Part shown: piece after piece, positions 12,901-25,200 of the stretch
Layout: each line of letters opens with the position of its first letter
Position numbering within the stretch: position 1 is the stretch's first letter
Source: Cloeon dipterum
Lineage: Eukaryota; Arthropoda; Insecta; Ephemeroptera; Baetidae
DNA: 64,000 nucleotides
Assembly: GCF_949628265.1 (NCBI RefSeq)
Contig: NC_088788.1
Location: 33,032,335-33,096,334 of the forward strand
Direction: 5' to 3'
Program-made: the position numbers and the translations under genes
Notes under the pieces: generated by a model
What the model saw: the letters and a program-made list of their open reading frames with translations, nothing else
Databases searched by the model: none
Told to the model about the DNA's origin: nothing

Positions 12901-15900
12901 TCTCTTTATTGTAAAATCACGATTTGTTTCTCCAGAATGGAAATTTAGCTCGTAATTCGCACACCATTAGATAGATCACGATTAGAGAGGGATCGAAATA
13001 AATTGACAAAACCGTTTAATTTTTCGATAAATTTGTCAAGATCTGAAATGTAACAGTTCCTTGGTCATGATTTTATTATAGCACATTTTAGAAATGAAAT
13101 GTTGCTTAATTTCATACAATAAGCCAATGAACTAATTACTATAGTCAAAAATATTACTAGTTTTTGGCCTCGAATTAAATTGATGCACTTTATTTGTCTT
13201 GTAAACTTTTAGTCAATGAAACCGCAATCATAGGTCTGCCAAAAGAAAAATGCATAGCTTAATTTAACTTTTGTATGTGAATAATCAAAATAGGGAGATA
13301 ATTTATAAAACAAAATGAAACATCACACTCAAAATTAATGCGCATGTGAGAAAAACTAAAACGAGCATTAATTGCACATTTTTAATCAGGTAGCCGCCTG
13401 TAATTGCTGAAACCAATAATAAATAAGTGCTTAAGTGAATTCAAATCGGAGAGGGTTAAATTGGGTGTAGCGGCGTGCCAAGTTCTTGGCGTTGGTCATT
13501 GAATTGTCCGGCAGCTGCAGCCGCCAGCGGAGAGTAAGATGCATCAAAATACTTCTTCTCTCTCGCGCTACGGCCAAAATAAACCGGCCGACAATTTACT
13601 CTCGGCACGCTGCTCCTTTTCCATTATTTTTTCCCTCGCCAAATCGCACGCGAGTGTGGAAACGCGGATCGTGTGTGAGCGATTAATTGCACCGTTTAAT
13701 CCGCCAACCAAAGAGTCAATTAGAGTGCAAATTGGTAGGTTTCTCTTTCACCTTCGCGCGCGGAGCTCGGGTTTTGGTGCTGGAGAAAAATTATCTGCCG
13801 ACTGCATTACATAATAATTCACCTGGACATAGTAAATATAAAACAATTAAAGATGATTGCGAAATGCAGGAGGAAAATACTTGGATTTTAAATACATTGG
13901 ATAATTTGAGGAACTTTATAATTATTACCATTTCCTAGTGATTGAAAATATTAGGATGACGGACGAAACAGCAAATTGCATTTCTCTTCACATTGTTTCG
14001 AATCCGAGTTTTCGGAGAACAGTGCAATTATTATCCGCGGCGACCTCTGGCACTCTTACACCGAAGATTTCTCACACTTTTCCTTCAGTATTGAAGTACA
14101 GTTTCAAATTGTTATTATTATTTAATCCACGCGCGCAGCAATTTGCACTTGCATGATTTGCCAGTCATTTTTTCGCGCTGTGTATAATCAAGGACCATAA
14201 TCCATTCTTTTTTCGCGCGAAAAATGAGTCAATCAGCTCACGCGCGCGCTTCAATTGTCCGTTTTCAACAGCGTGAAAGTGAAATTGTAATTGTTTGCCT
14301 TTCCGCTGATTAATAGTTTCGAGTGTATGACAGCACAGTCGGGATGACTGACAAAATTAGTGGAAAAACAAGTCATTGATTTCTCTCTTTACGAGATGCC
14401 TCTTTTGTTTACTTAGTTATTTGAATGACGGATTATTAAATAAAATAATAATAAACAATCTGTCACTTACATTGCATCTTATTTATGTGGAATTAGCATT
14501 TTAAAATTAATATTCAATAACGGACCAAATGGAAGTATTTTTTTCAATTGTTTCTAATTAAAATTTCTACGAAATCATCTGAAATATGATATAATTTATA
14601 GAGCAACATGACTAACACCAAGCAAAAAATCCAGCAGCTAATTTAAAAATCGGTCTTTGTTTCTGAGAAATTTTAATTCCCTGGGCAGGCCGTTTGGCCC
14701 CAATTTGTATGGGTGCCAAGCCCGCTTTCGACGGCATCAGTATTTTTGCAGCCGAATTCAATCGGCAGTCTTTGAATGCACTCATCGCTTGCACAATCAG
14801 AGAGAATCAAGCAGTGCATCTAATGCTATTCTTTCTCGCCGCGAGAAGAGACAAGGAGCGACGCACCCAACAATTCTTTTGAGCCGCTTTGGTAACAAGC
14901 AGCATTGCAGAAATTTCCTTCGGCTATTTCTGCTCGAGCGCCATTACGGAAGCAACCCCTTCGTGCCATCTGCGGTCGGCCCGGGGATGTTTTTCGCCCC
15001 GTGTCTGTCGCGCCCGTCTGACGTCATTGATTCTCCGCGCGAATCGACAGGAAAAAAGATTTGCTCCACATACATGAGGTTTCATATTCTTGCTTTGTAC
15101 AAACATGAGTTAATTATTGCAATGTTATAAAATGATGGGGATATAGAGCCGCAATTAGTGAAAAAGAATTAAAATTTATTTTAGTAATAATTGCAAGAAG
15201 TGCTTCATGGTTAGTATATTTTATTCAAATAATAAATAGTTTAGATTGAATTATTTAATGTCTATTTCAAATAATTTTTAACTACATTTTGCCACGAAAA
15301 CATTATGTGGTTTTGATCAATTCAATAATCATTATATATCTTTATTCTTTCAAAGTCAATAAACAATACATAGAAGTCAAAAGGATATAATGCGGTAATT
15401 GGCAAAAGATGAGCAAGCAAAATATTGCAAGAACGAGATAAATTACATTAAATAATCTTTAATTCACTGATCACTGCGCAAACTTGCCTCGAATCGTTTA
15501 AATTATATTTAAATGGCTTTTTGAGTATATGTATATATTGCGAAACGGCAGTTTCATAGAATGCTTTTTTCTCGAGTCAATTATTTTCACACCAAATGTA
15601 CATCAGCTGATGTAGTACTGTTGCAAAATTAAGCTACAAGTAAAAAATTGGAATGAAACGACTATAAAGAAAATTGATCATTTTCGGCGTCGGCAACAGT
15701 GGCTCTTTTTCGGCCGGGTGCAGATTTTGGCTGGAATCGATAGAGTGCGGGGGCGCGTCGGGCGGACCCACCCCCCGGCGCGTGCAGAGGCGCGAGGGTG
15801 CGCGTGAGGCCATCGATTGTGGCGGTGACGTCACCGGCAGCAAAGACGTCAGCGCGGCTGGTGACGTCACGGGGACCGTACCCTCATCCACCCCCGGCCA

Positions 15901-18900
15901 AAGCAAACGGGAGAGACCGCGTTCGTTGGTTCGTGTTTGCCTCTTTGTTCGTTTGTTGTGGGTCAACGCGCCTTCAATTCGCCCTTTCACTCTCCCGTCT
16001 GTGCGAAGGCCCAAGTTTCTCTCGCTTTTGTGCAACTCCGCCGCGACCGTGGCAATTTTGTCAATTTGGGATTCTCGTTGCGTCAATTCTGCAGTTGCAT
16101 CTTATCTCATTTATAAAAATAGATTACGGGGTTTGGAGATAATGCAGCACGCATGACTAGGGGAAAATTGGATCATCTCTCATCTACATGAGATGAAATA
16201 ACATACGGAATTGATCTAATTTCTTCATTGCCTAAATTTAATAATAAAATTCAGCTATCTCTGTGAAAAGCGAGTCATTTCTTTTTCTGTGATTAAACAG
16301 ACGGTTCTTAAATTACCTCATGTCAAAGTTCTGTTTGATACGAAAATTCATGATATTAGTACGGAGGATTTATTTTTAATGCACATTTTGTTCCTCAAAG
16401 ATCAACTTTTTATCCAACGAACTATATGTCATGAGTACCATTTGAACCAGGCAGACAGTAAAATAGTCATGCATTAAACTAGGAAACGAATACAGTTCAA
16501 CTCCTTGATTTTGACCGCAACTAGGGTGAAGTCTGGATTTAAATTTTTATTTTTAACGGAGCAATAAACCTCAAGAAGCAATCTGACATTAAAATAATTT
16601 ATTTTCTCCCGATTAAAGCAAAATTTAAAAAAATCAGAACATTACTTTTAGCAAGTCTAAAACAAGCATAATTTTCCTAACACTGAAATAAAAGAAAACC
16701 TGAAAATCATGATTAAAAAATCAAATAACTAAATCTATTCGAGTGAAAATGTTTAAAATATTATTCTGAGGATATTACAGAACTCTAAATATATAAAGCC
16801 AAACTATCCTTCCTATGGGAGCACGGAATTGATGCAAAGATTTATATTAGGAACTGAGAGAGTCAACCCCAAACGGACGGAAATGCGGGAATTCGCTCAT
16901 CAAATGCATTGTTTTATCGCGGCGCTGGAACTGGAAGTTGCGTCACCGATACGCATGCGGTGTGTCCGCGCGCCAGAGAATACAGTATACTGTGCATAGC
17001 GGCCGCGGTCAATGAGGAGAGCGAGGGAATAGCCGACGTCATTGCCGGGAAATCAATGGACCGGGGGCTAATGACGTCAAGCATGCGGTGTTTGTGACGT
17101 CATTCCAGCCCTGCTGTGAGCACCACGCTTTTATGCCGGGCTGCGGGGGTGTCATTCATGAAAAATGAATTTGCGCCCGGCGCCGCCACTGCAATCATTT
17201 TCGCTCGATTTCGGGCTTCCACTGCTGAAAAGCAAACCCTCTCGAGGCGCAGAAGCCACCCTTTGAGAAGGGGTTGAAGAGGAAAGATGCTTTCGCTTTT
17301 AATTGTGAGCCAAAAATAACTTTTTCGATGTGAATGAATAAAAATCAAATGAATCGAGAAGATTTTTCATTCATTCCTGATATTAATGATCGCGGCAAGT
17401 TGAAAAATAATTTATTTTTACAACCGGTGATCACCCCTAGAGAACACCTGCCGAAGGGTGCAGAGGCTGTTTACTGTTTGAGAAGGGTTCAAAGACCCGT
17501 TAGCATCCATCTGAGCGGCGATTGAGAAACGGAGCCAATTTGAGTGCGATTGGCCAAGCGCGGCAGCATCGGCAGGTCGCTCGCTTCCTGAGGTGAAGGC
17601 GCGATTGCTGCTCGGATGTTCCAATCTGCATAAGCGGCCGTGAAATGGGCCGTTTTTACATAATAAATAATGGAGTCGCCGAAATTAATAATAATTGCGT
17701 TACGGCGGCGCGGGACTGGTTACGTGATTTGTCTCGATATCGAGGAGGATCACTCTCTCTTTTCGCTGGAGGCGTCTGCAGCATCCCATGGCGCGGCAGG
17801 TTACCTGCCGAGGTCAGCCGGGGGTCACAGTGAAAGCTCACTCGTCTGCGTAATCGCATCTGCCTTTCCAATGCTCCTTTTCGCGGGCTGCTCCTCTTTT
17901 TTCCATCCTCGTTCGCAGGCAAGGGTAATTTAGAAAGCTAGCGGCTCGTGTGAAAATCGGTACAACAACAAAACACCTGGAAGATGCGGTTTCGGGTGCA
18001 GCTGCATCCCACGACCCCTGAAATTGAATTAATCTGCGCGAGGCAAAAAGCAAAACGCGACCGAGCTAGGAAATCTTTTATCGCTTTATGAGACCCGCGG
18101 ATGCTGCACAGCCTTAATAAAGCAATAAACATATGGGTCAGGTTCCTTCTAGGAAATTTGCGAAATTTACTGCACAGTCAAAAAGCAATTACTGCACTTG
18201 TTGTGCAATCCGATAATTTGACTTCAATTGCACTTGCGAAATTCGCATTTGGAAAGTACCCTATGACCACAGAGCTGATTTATAAAAAAAATGTTATAAA
18301 TTTCTATACTGCTTCGAATTTATTTTAAATTGCACGCTGCCCATAGTTTAATTTGACCATTTTCAATTCAGACTAACAGAGAGACACTTTTTAAATCAAT
18401 GAATCTGCAAAATACGCCATTTAAGATAATCAAATTTACCGAGTTTAGAATCAGAAGGGTTAAAAATAGAAGCTTATATGGTACAAAATTTAACTGTTTC
18501 GAATTTTCATTTTATTTTCGGACCACTCTTTATCTCTTAAATTACCTGAGCCAAGAGTCTTTTGGTTTAATTTCCAATTTGCAAATGAAAAATTTGACAC
18601 ACTCTTCAATCACTAGAATCTAAATTAGCAGATAAAAATAAAACTGCCGCATGGGAAGTGCAGTGGCCCCGAGGAGTTTAGAGAATGCGAAACCGTCATT
18701 AAAGTTCCCAAAGCAAATATGCATATATAATATATATAGGAAAGAGATTTAGCATGCTACCTGTTGGCGAGCAAAGGGCGGTCTTGTCGTCGAGCTCGTC
18801 CTCGCTGCAGTAGGGCGGCAGCGACGACGAGGCGGCCGAGGTGCTGCTCTCGAGGCTGGCCGTGCGGCCGCACAGACCGAGGAGGCGGCCGGCCGACGGC

Positions 18901-19094
18901 CGGCGCAGTGGCAGGTAGCGGTCGGCGTCGCCCACGTCGATGACTGCCGACCGAAGGTTGAGTTTGTTGATGAACAGGATGCTGGGCTCAAGCTCGTTGC
19001 CATCCGAGCCTAGCACCGAGTCCTGGCTGCTGCTGTGCTGGCTGTCCGTCCACAAGACATCTTCTCTGAGGAACCGCATGCACTCCCTCTTCAT
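6992..19094 (-). CDS. Hr38: Hr38, NR4A-family orphan nuclear receptor (long form, 760 aa)
   Basis: Ligand-independent nuclear receptor of the NR4A group (Nurr1/NGFI-B relatives) and an activity-induced transcription factor. Nine exons with consistent phases: 19094-18761, 12365-12232, 11054-10881, 10516-10243, 10020-9677, 9088-8699, 8590-8394, 8328-8150, 7248-6992 (TAG). Residues 1-420 are a low-complexity Ser/Pro/Gln-rich activation region. The DNA-binding domain begins near residue 428 ([20 protein letters not shown]), with P-box CEGCKG and an NR4A-type C-terminal extension ([12 protein letters not shown]). The ligand-binding domain spans about residues 551-760, with [47 protein letters not shown] and terminal SLPF, all NR4A hallmarks. 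The long-form ATG follows an in-frame TAG directly; the same bases (cttgtctag) could also be a splice acceptor, so a further upstream exon is possible. The identity is secure; the 5' end is less so. Confidence 0.93.
12366..12456 (-). CDS. Hr38: Alternative Hr38 first coding exon segment (short form, 679 aa)
   Basis: The exon ending at 12232 stays open upstream of the acceptor used by the long form. Reading starts at an ATG at 12456 ([15 protein letters not shown]...) and runs in frame into [14 protein letters not shown] transcript starting here would need no 18.7 kb exon; the CDS 12456-12232 plus the seven later exons totals 680 codons including stop. A TATA box lies 50-55 bases upstream. NR4A genes in other animals use alternative promoters (family knowledge). 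Use of this start is inferred from sequence only. Confidence 0.5.
12506..12511 (-). promoter_or_regulatory. TATA box of candidate internal Hr38 promoter
   Basis: The minus strand reads GAATATAAGGCC, a good TATA element, in a GC-rich setting. It lies about 50 bases upstream of the ATG at 12456, so the start site would fall near 12480. Confidence 0.45.
15019..15026. promoter_or_regulatory. CRE (TGACGTCA)
   Basis: Perfect palindromic CREB/ATF site in Hr38 intron 1. Confidence 0.6.
15826..15869. promoter_or_regulatory. CRE cluster in Hr38 intron 1
   Basis: Two perfect TGACGTCA sites (15826-15833 and 15862-15869) flank a near match, AGACGTCA (15844-15851), all within 44 bases inside a GC-rich island. 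The clustered full palindromes suggest a CREB-responsive enhancer or alternative promoter for Hr38. Confidence 0.65.
17034..17102. promoter_or_regulatory. CRE cluster in Hr38 intron 1
   Basis: Two perfect TGACGTCA sites (17072-17079 and 17095-17102) plus CGACGTCA (17034-17041). A related TGACGCAA occurs on the minus strand near 16940. Confidence 0.65.
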
Positions 19095-19270
19095 CTAGAC
19101 AAGCATGTGTGCTCGGCGCCACTCCGCGACACTCAATGCTGCCGGCCGGTAAGACACCAACTATTAAACCAGCGCTGACGTGACGTCAGCCGTGACGTCA
19201 CGCCCGCCCCTCTCCAACCCTCGCGCCGCTCGACCCCCGTCATCCGTGACGTCGTCCGCGACGTCACCAC
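19095..19270 (-). promoter_or_regulatory. CRE-rich proximal promoter of the Hr38 long form
   Basis: Immediately upstream of the ATG at 19094 lie two perfect TGACGTCA palindromes (19181-19188 and 19193-19200), a half site (19176-19180), and two one-mismatch copies (TGACGTCG at 19247-19254, CGACGTCA at 19259-19266). Adjacent CREs close to the start codon are expected for a CREB-driven immediate-early gene. I see no clear TATA box. Confidence 0.65.
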
Positions 19271-22200
19271 CCGCCCCATCGATTCGCACCCCCGCCCCTA
19301 CTGCCGCCTCACAGGCTACGTGCACCACCGACCATTTTTTCTTTCTGTTGCCGACCAGAGTCACAGCTCCAGCCGATCTCATTTTTCACAGACGACAGCG
19401 TAAAACGGATTGTTTTACCTGCAATTAACTACCTAACTTTTTATCTTTTGCTCTTCAAGTTGTGCAATTTTTACGGTCAAACATGTTTAATCCTTTCAAA
19501 ACAATTAATAATTGATCCAGCATTAATCTTGCACAAATACTCCTCTCAATATCTGTTTTTCCTGAGAAATACAAATAATATTGGTGTTTCTTCCAACAGA
19601 AAACGAAATGTTCAAAATATAAGTTACTTTAAAAATTATTTCCATTGTTAAATTTTGAACGCTCACCTGATCATTTTTTGCAAACCTGTTCAACTAATTG
19701 GTACTGCCATTGAAAAATATTTCCGCTGTTTGTGCTCAACATTTAAATTTTGTTGTTCCTCTCATCCCCCTCTTTTCGTCACATGATGAAAATGACGAGA
19801 TTAATCGGAATTTATTCCAGTTCACTGTATTTGAAATGCCCTTTGACAGAATTTGTGTGTTTTTTATTATTTGTGTTAACCACCTCCGCACTTGTAGGTG
19901 CGCGCATGACCGAATTTGATTCAAATCGAGCACCGGCCGGTTTACGCTTGCAGCGGACTAGTTGTGAACCTCTCCCAGAAATAATACTTAAAATTACTCT
20001 CAATTAAGTAATTTAAAACATCAAATGGAATAATTAGGGAATGGCGTCAAAACTAAAAGGGACATTACCTCAAAAAGGAGGGAAATTGACAATATAGAAA
20101 GCTTTTGGTCCAGTCAACTATCCTGCGTATTAATCAAATAGACTACTTGTCCTTATGATATATATTTCAATACAGCTATGCGAAAAGCCACCAACCAGCA
20201 TTTAATAGCAAATTGTCCTGTCTGAATTGAATTATAATTTAATACAATTAATTAAATTATTAAGTGTAATTAATAGATCGAAAACTGAATCCAATATTTA
20301 ATTAAATATAAATTGGTGACTGCTGAAAGAATACCTAGATAAATTTTGCTACATTCCAAATTAAACCAAGTGACAACATTTATGAGCTCACACCAGTCGG
20401 TACCGCTGGGGACAAAGCCGAAAGTAAACAGAGATGAGCCACTGTGTTCCTGTTTAGATCAAAGTTGAATCATTCATGCCTAACAGAAATACAATTTTAT
20501 ATTTTTAGTAAATAAAAGCACTAGTTTACATTTTTTCTTGCAGTTATTCACTGCTGACTTATGATTTTATCTAAAATCCTTAAATCGAAGTAATTACAGA
20601 TTAATAAAAAAACACCATGATATTTTTTTTAAATTGCAATTTAACATCATGAAACTCCAGTAATTAGTCAATTGTATTTAAGATAATATAACCCCATTGA
20701 AAATATAAAATAATCCAGTTCTATGGCTCTTGATCTGAGGGTTTGACCAAAATCGACATGTACTTCATGGTTTATCCATGAGAAAAAAATAAAATAAATT
20801 TTTTAGTCATACACACCTTAGTTTTACAGCAAAATTCATTATTGTTATTAAAAAATTACATTTCTTTCTTATTAATAAACTGTCATTCAAATGAATCTCT
20901 CAAGAGTAAAACGTCTGAAGCAAGAATTCCGCAGAATAAACCTGTAGCCTTTATCGGATTTATGAAATATATTAAAGCACGATCAATTAATAATTTCACA
21001 CCGCTTTGCTCTCTGAACGCAGGTGAAACGAAGCTCTAATCGATTGGACTAAAGTGGTTGCGTTACATGGGCGCTGCAGCAGATCAATTGATCTAATAAA
21101 AAATTACATATAACACTCTGTCGGTGATGTTTATTCAACGCTGAGGTGTGCAGCACGTCAGCCGGGCGCGCAAAACGACGTTGTATAAGTGAAATTATGT
21201 GATCTCTTCCACAACAAAATCACCGCTCGTTCGTTCGTTTGCAAATCACGACGTCTTCATCGCGCTCTCAGAGCAATGAAAGGCAGATCGGATCGCAAAT
21301 AAGCAACGCATTCCGCTTGCAAAAATGCTCAATTACCCACATCAACCATCTATTAAACGCGGCCGGAGATTGTTTGCCGCTGATTTATCGGAACATTGTT
21401 TCAATTCGCGTGCTTTCGCATCACTCTTACAACTGCACCAAGGCCGCGCGAATAACGATATGGATCCATTCGAGACGATAAACTGCACTTGGGCAATTTC
21501 ATATGCAACTAGCCACACAGCAAAGCAAGCTGGTGATTGAGAATATGATAGATTTTCAATTTAATATTTATGTTATTGGAACAGACTAATAAACATAATT
21601 CATTGTTCCATAATAACATTTAATCGCCCATGGGCAGTACAATGCGTCTATACAATACGCATCAATTAACGCAATTTATGTTAAACTAGGCTGAAGTCTG
21701 GAGAGTGTTTAGAGTAGCAGTAATTTTTGCTTCTATTTTATTCACGAGTTTCAGCGGGTTGTTTGCTAACACTATAAATACCTCATTTCTCCTCAATGTG
21801 ATTTTCTTTATTTTTATAACTGCATAGTAGTATGACTTGTTTTGGAGAAATAAATCGAATTGAACTAAACATTTATTGGCCTTCAATTTGAACAAAACAC
21901 TCCCTTAATGTTTCATTTTTTGCGAAATTATTGAAATCGCTTATTGTATTCTAACGAGTTCATTTTCCGCAGTTATTGGACGCAGTTTACTTAAGACGGG
22001 AGATGTTTCAAAATTAAATTGTGAAGACAGCTTTCATAAAATCGTGGTGATATTTTAAAAGTGGACTCTACTTGACAAAACCAATCAATCGGTGGTTTAA
22101 CAAAGAGTTTCCCTATTATGGAGTTTTTGCTTTAATTTCATTGTTGAATTGGAGTTCCCGAAAATTTTTAAAATATCAACGCTTCTAAAACAATTTTGCT

Positions 22201-25200
22201 GTGAATCCGTTTTGAATGTTACTTTAAATATTAATAATTGTAAAAATATATTGCAATATTTTTGTTATTAAAAACAGTACTTTAACAAAAACATCTACAC
22301 AAAAATAGTAGTAACAAAGAAAATGAATACATAAATATTTAATTAAATAATAATTAAGACAAATAAATTATTAAATATTAAATTTATTGCAAAGTTGCAA
22401 CAAATAAAAAATGTATTTTGAAGTATTTTTTAATTAAAATTAAAATTTTACTGTCTATTTTAGACAGCTTTAAGTTACAAATGTATTTAAATATCTAAAT
22501 TATACCAGAACGCACTTTAATTTATCTTAAATCTACCAGGCTACTATGTGTGTGTCTTTTAGGTGACTTTTGAATCATGTTATCTGATTAAAAGTATTTG
22601 TATATTATTAACAGATGTATTAAGGTAAAACCCTCCTATTTTATTATACATTTTATTCCTTTGAATTTCTCAAGAAAATCTGTAGATGAACAGAAAGTGT
22701 GCCATTCGATTGCCATATGAACAAATCTCATGCGCGCCCTTTTAATTGTTGTTATCACAAGCGGTTATAGGCGATTATACAATGGCACTAAACAAACTCC
22801 CTCTCCTGCAATTAACGCGGATCCATCTGCCTTGGCAGCAACAGATAATAACGGAGCTCCGCGAGGAAAAAAGAGAAACCCGTGGCGGCCGGCGTGTTTA
22901 GTATGTTTAGGGCGAAAAAGTGCGTAATTGCCCGCGTGCCGGATTGATTCCAATCAAAACGGTTGTTGGCTCCTGTGCGCCTGGGCATTATTTTGTTTTG
23001 ACGCGGCGCGTGATTGATCGAAGCTTTTTTATTATCTCTCTCCTTAATTAGCCGCGTGGTCAGAGGTCGCCGGCGTGCGATTTCAGAACAAGCCGGCCCA
23101 GCCAGCCAGCACCTGTCGCCGCCGAGCAATACGCACTAAGCAAATAAATGCATATTGTGCGGCGTCTTCTTGCGGTCGCTGCGGTCGCCGATTGTCAGAC
23201 AGATGCTGCTGCTTTTTTGAATCACAATCAGCCAATTCTCACGTCGGGAATTTCTTTCAAGCCGTACATGAGAGATTTCTTTGAGAATCAGACTAGACTA
23301 AATCACTGGCAAAAAATATTCAGATATAAAATAGAATATAGAAACTGTATAAATTTTATATCAGTTTGCGCAAAATCATTAAAAGGATTTCCTGAGAAAA
23401 TAAATCCAGCAAATATTCTCGAATAGATAAGGATTAATAACAATTGTCAATTTTATGTATATAATGGATTGATAAAGGAAAAATTAAATTTTAATTTTGT
23501 TGATTAAAATGAGCATAGTTGATCAGATTGTTAGTATGAACGATAATCTCACAATTTGCAATATTCCAGTCAGGACTAAGTAGCAGTTAAATTTCAGAAT
23601 TTGCCAGATTTCTTTATAAGGCTAAACGAATTTTTAACGAATGAATTTTTCTCTTAATTTCGATTCCTCTCGTTACAATCTTTTCAATGGTGTTCGAAAA
23701 CTTTGTCCGAAATAGGTGATTCAGAAATTTTCTGTACGATCTGGATCTGGAAATTATCTGAATGGAATTAATCTGAAGTGGATAGTATACCTTGAAAAAA
23801 AACAGCTTTAATCTCCAAGTTTTAGAACTCTCCCTGCAGCAGGCCGGTCACACAGAGCTACTTTCAAAGGATTAAAAGAATCAACTTTTTTGTCCTCTTG
23901 ATAAATCCTTTTTCTGGCTGAAGAACACACAACAAAGCGTTAGGTGTGAATTTTTTTTACATAATTTTCACTGCTTACGCGAGTTTCAAATTTAAAGAGG
24001 AGTCGTTTAGAGTTCATTCTGAGAAGTCACTTGTTGGTTAGAGTGGCTCTTTCGTTAATTAAAATTGGACACAGCATTTTTACACAGTTAGAACTTATCA
24101 GGCTGGCAGTTATTATTTTTTTCTTATAATTTTTTATGTGCATGGCAAAACTCTCTTGGTAAAGAACATTTTGGTTGTGTTCCATACAGGGAGGCAATTT
24201 TGCACGCAATGCAATGAAAGAAAATTCAAAATTTCGGACCACACCAATACAAACAAAATACATTTTTTGACAGATTCCTCTCTATATAGTTTTTGACTAA
24301 TTCCAAATTGGGACAATTTTTTTCGGGCAGAATATCACCCCGAATTATATGAGGTAAATTTCGTATCTCGTGAAGGTAACCCTGATTTACTGATTTTCAT
24401 TACGGAAACAGTGTTCACCGATTGCGAATAGCACGCAAAACCTTTAGTTCATTTTCGCAGAAATTTAAAACGGCAGGACTTTCAGATAATGTCGAAGGTA
24501 AATAAAAAATAATATCCAGAATATTGCAGGACATGTCCCAATTAAAAAATGCATTAAGTTGTTCGATTGTTTGAGTTATCCACTATTTATTGCATCCTAG
24601 TTACTCTTTGTTTGAATCAATTAATATGCATCTCGCACAAGAAATTCTTTCTCAGTGACTATTTCTAGTCGCGATTTATAGGAATCGTTTCTAATTCCTC
24701 AACCTGTTTTGAAAGTGTATGTCGTACAAGGTGCGAGAATTAATTGGTAGCAGCATCAACTATAAATAATGTGAGGAGCAAAAAAGCGTACTTAATCGAC
24801 GGTGTTTTAAGGCCCGAGGTCCTGAAGCAGACAGAAATAAAAAAAAACATCTCTCGTCTGTTTAATAATAACATCAATGAGTTTATGAAACTGATCAATA
24901 CCTTTTGGTGACTGTGTTTTGGAAATAAACTCGAATCGCAGCAAGTAAGCGGATACAAAAACTTTTATTTGTGCGTCAAGGGCGGGGGCGAAGTTGGAGA
25001 GCAAAAATAGAATTTCGCCTGCAAGAAAAGAGTAGCTAAATTTGACGTTATTTGTGTACATCCGCGAACAAAGGGTCAATTCGCGAGGAAGAAGTTGTGC
25101 GTGCGCGCAGGAATAGCGGTTCGCCGACAGCGCCGAGCCAAATACACGCCGCGGAGAAAGGCGTGGGTGTGTAAAATCATCAAACGCGGCAGCCTCGAGG

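Larger units (their letters stand above)
12457..18760 (-). other. Hr38 intron 1 (6.4 kb) with regulatory islands
   Basis: No convincing exon was found between the first and second Hr38 exons. The intron mixes AT-rich DNA with GC-richer islands near 13.5-13.8, 14.7-15.1, 15.7-16.1, 16.9-17.3 and 17.4-18.1 kb. Three of these islands contain perfect CRE palindromes. Open reading frames in the islands show no domain and occur on both strands, so I read them as incidental. Confidence 0.6.

Noticed and set aside
14657-15130. 157-codon open frame on the + strand in Hr38 intron 1
   Set aside because: No family resemblance and low-complexity context; better explained as regulatory DNA.
15634-16156. 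Overlapping 150-160 codon frames on both strands
   Set aside because: Open on both strands because of GC richness; no domain. Kept only as a possible regulatory island.
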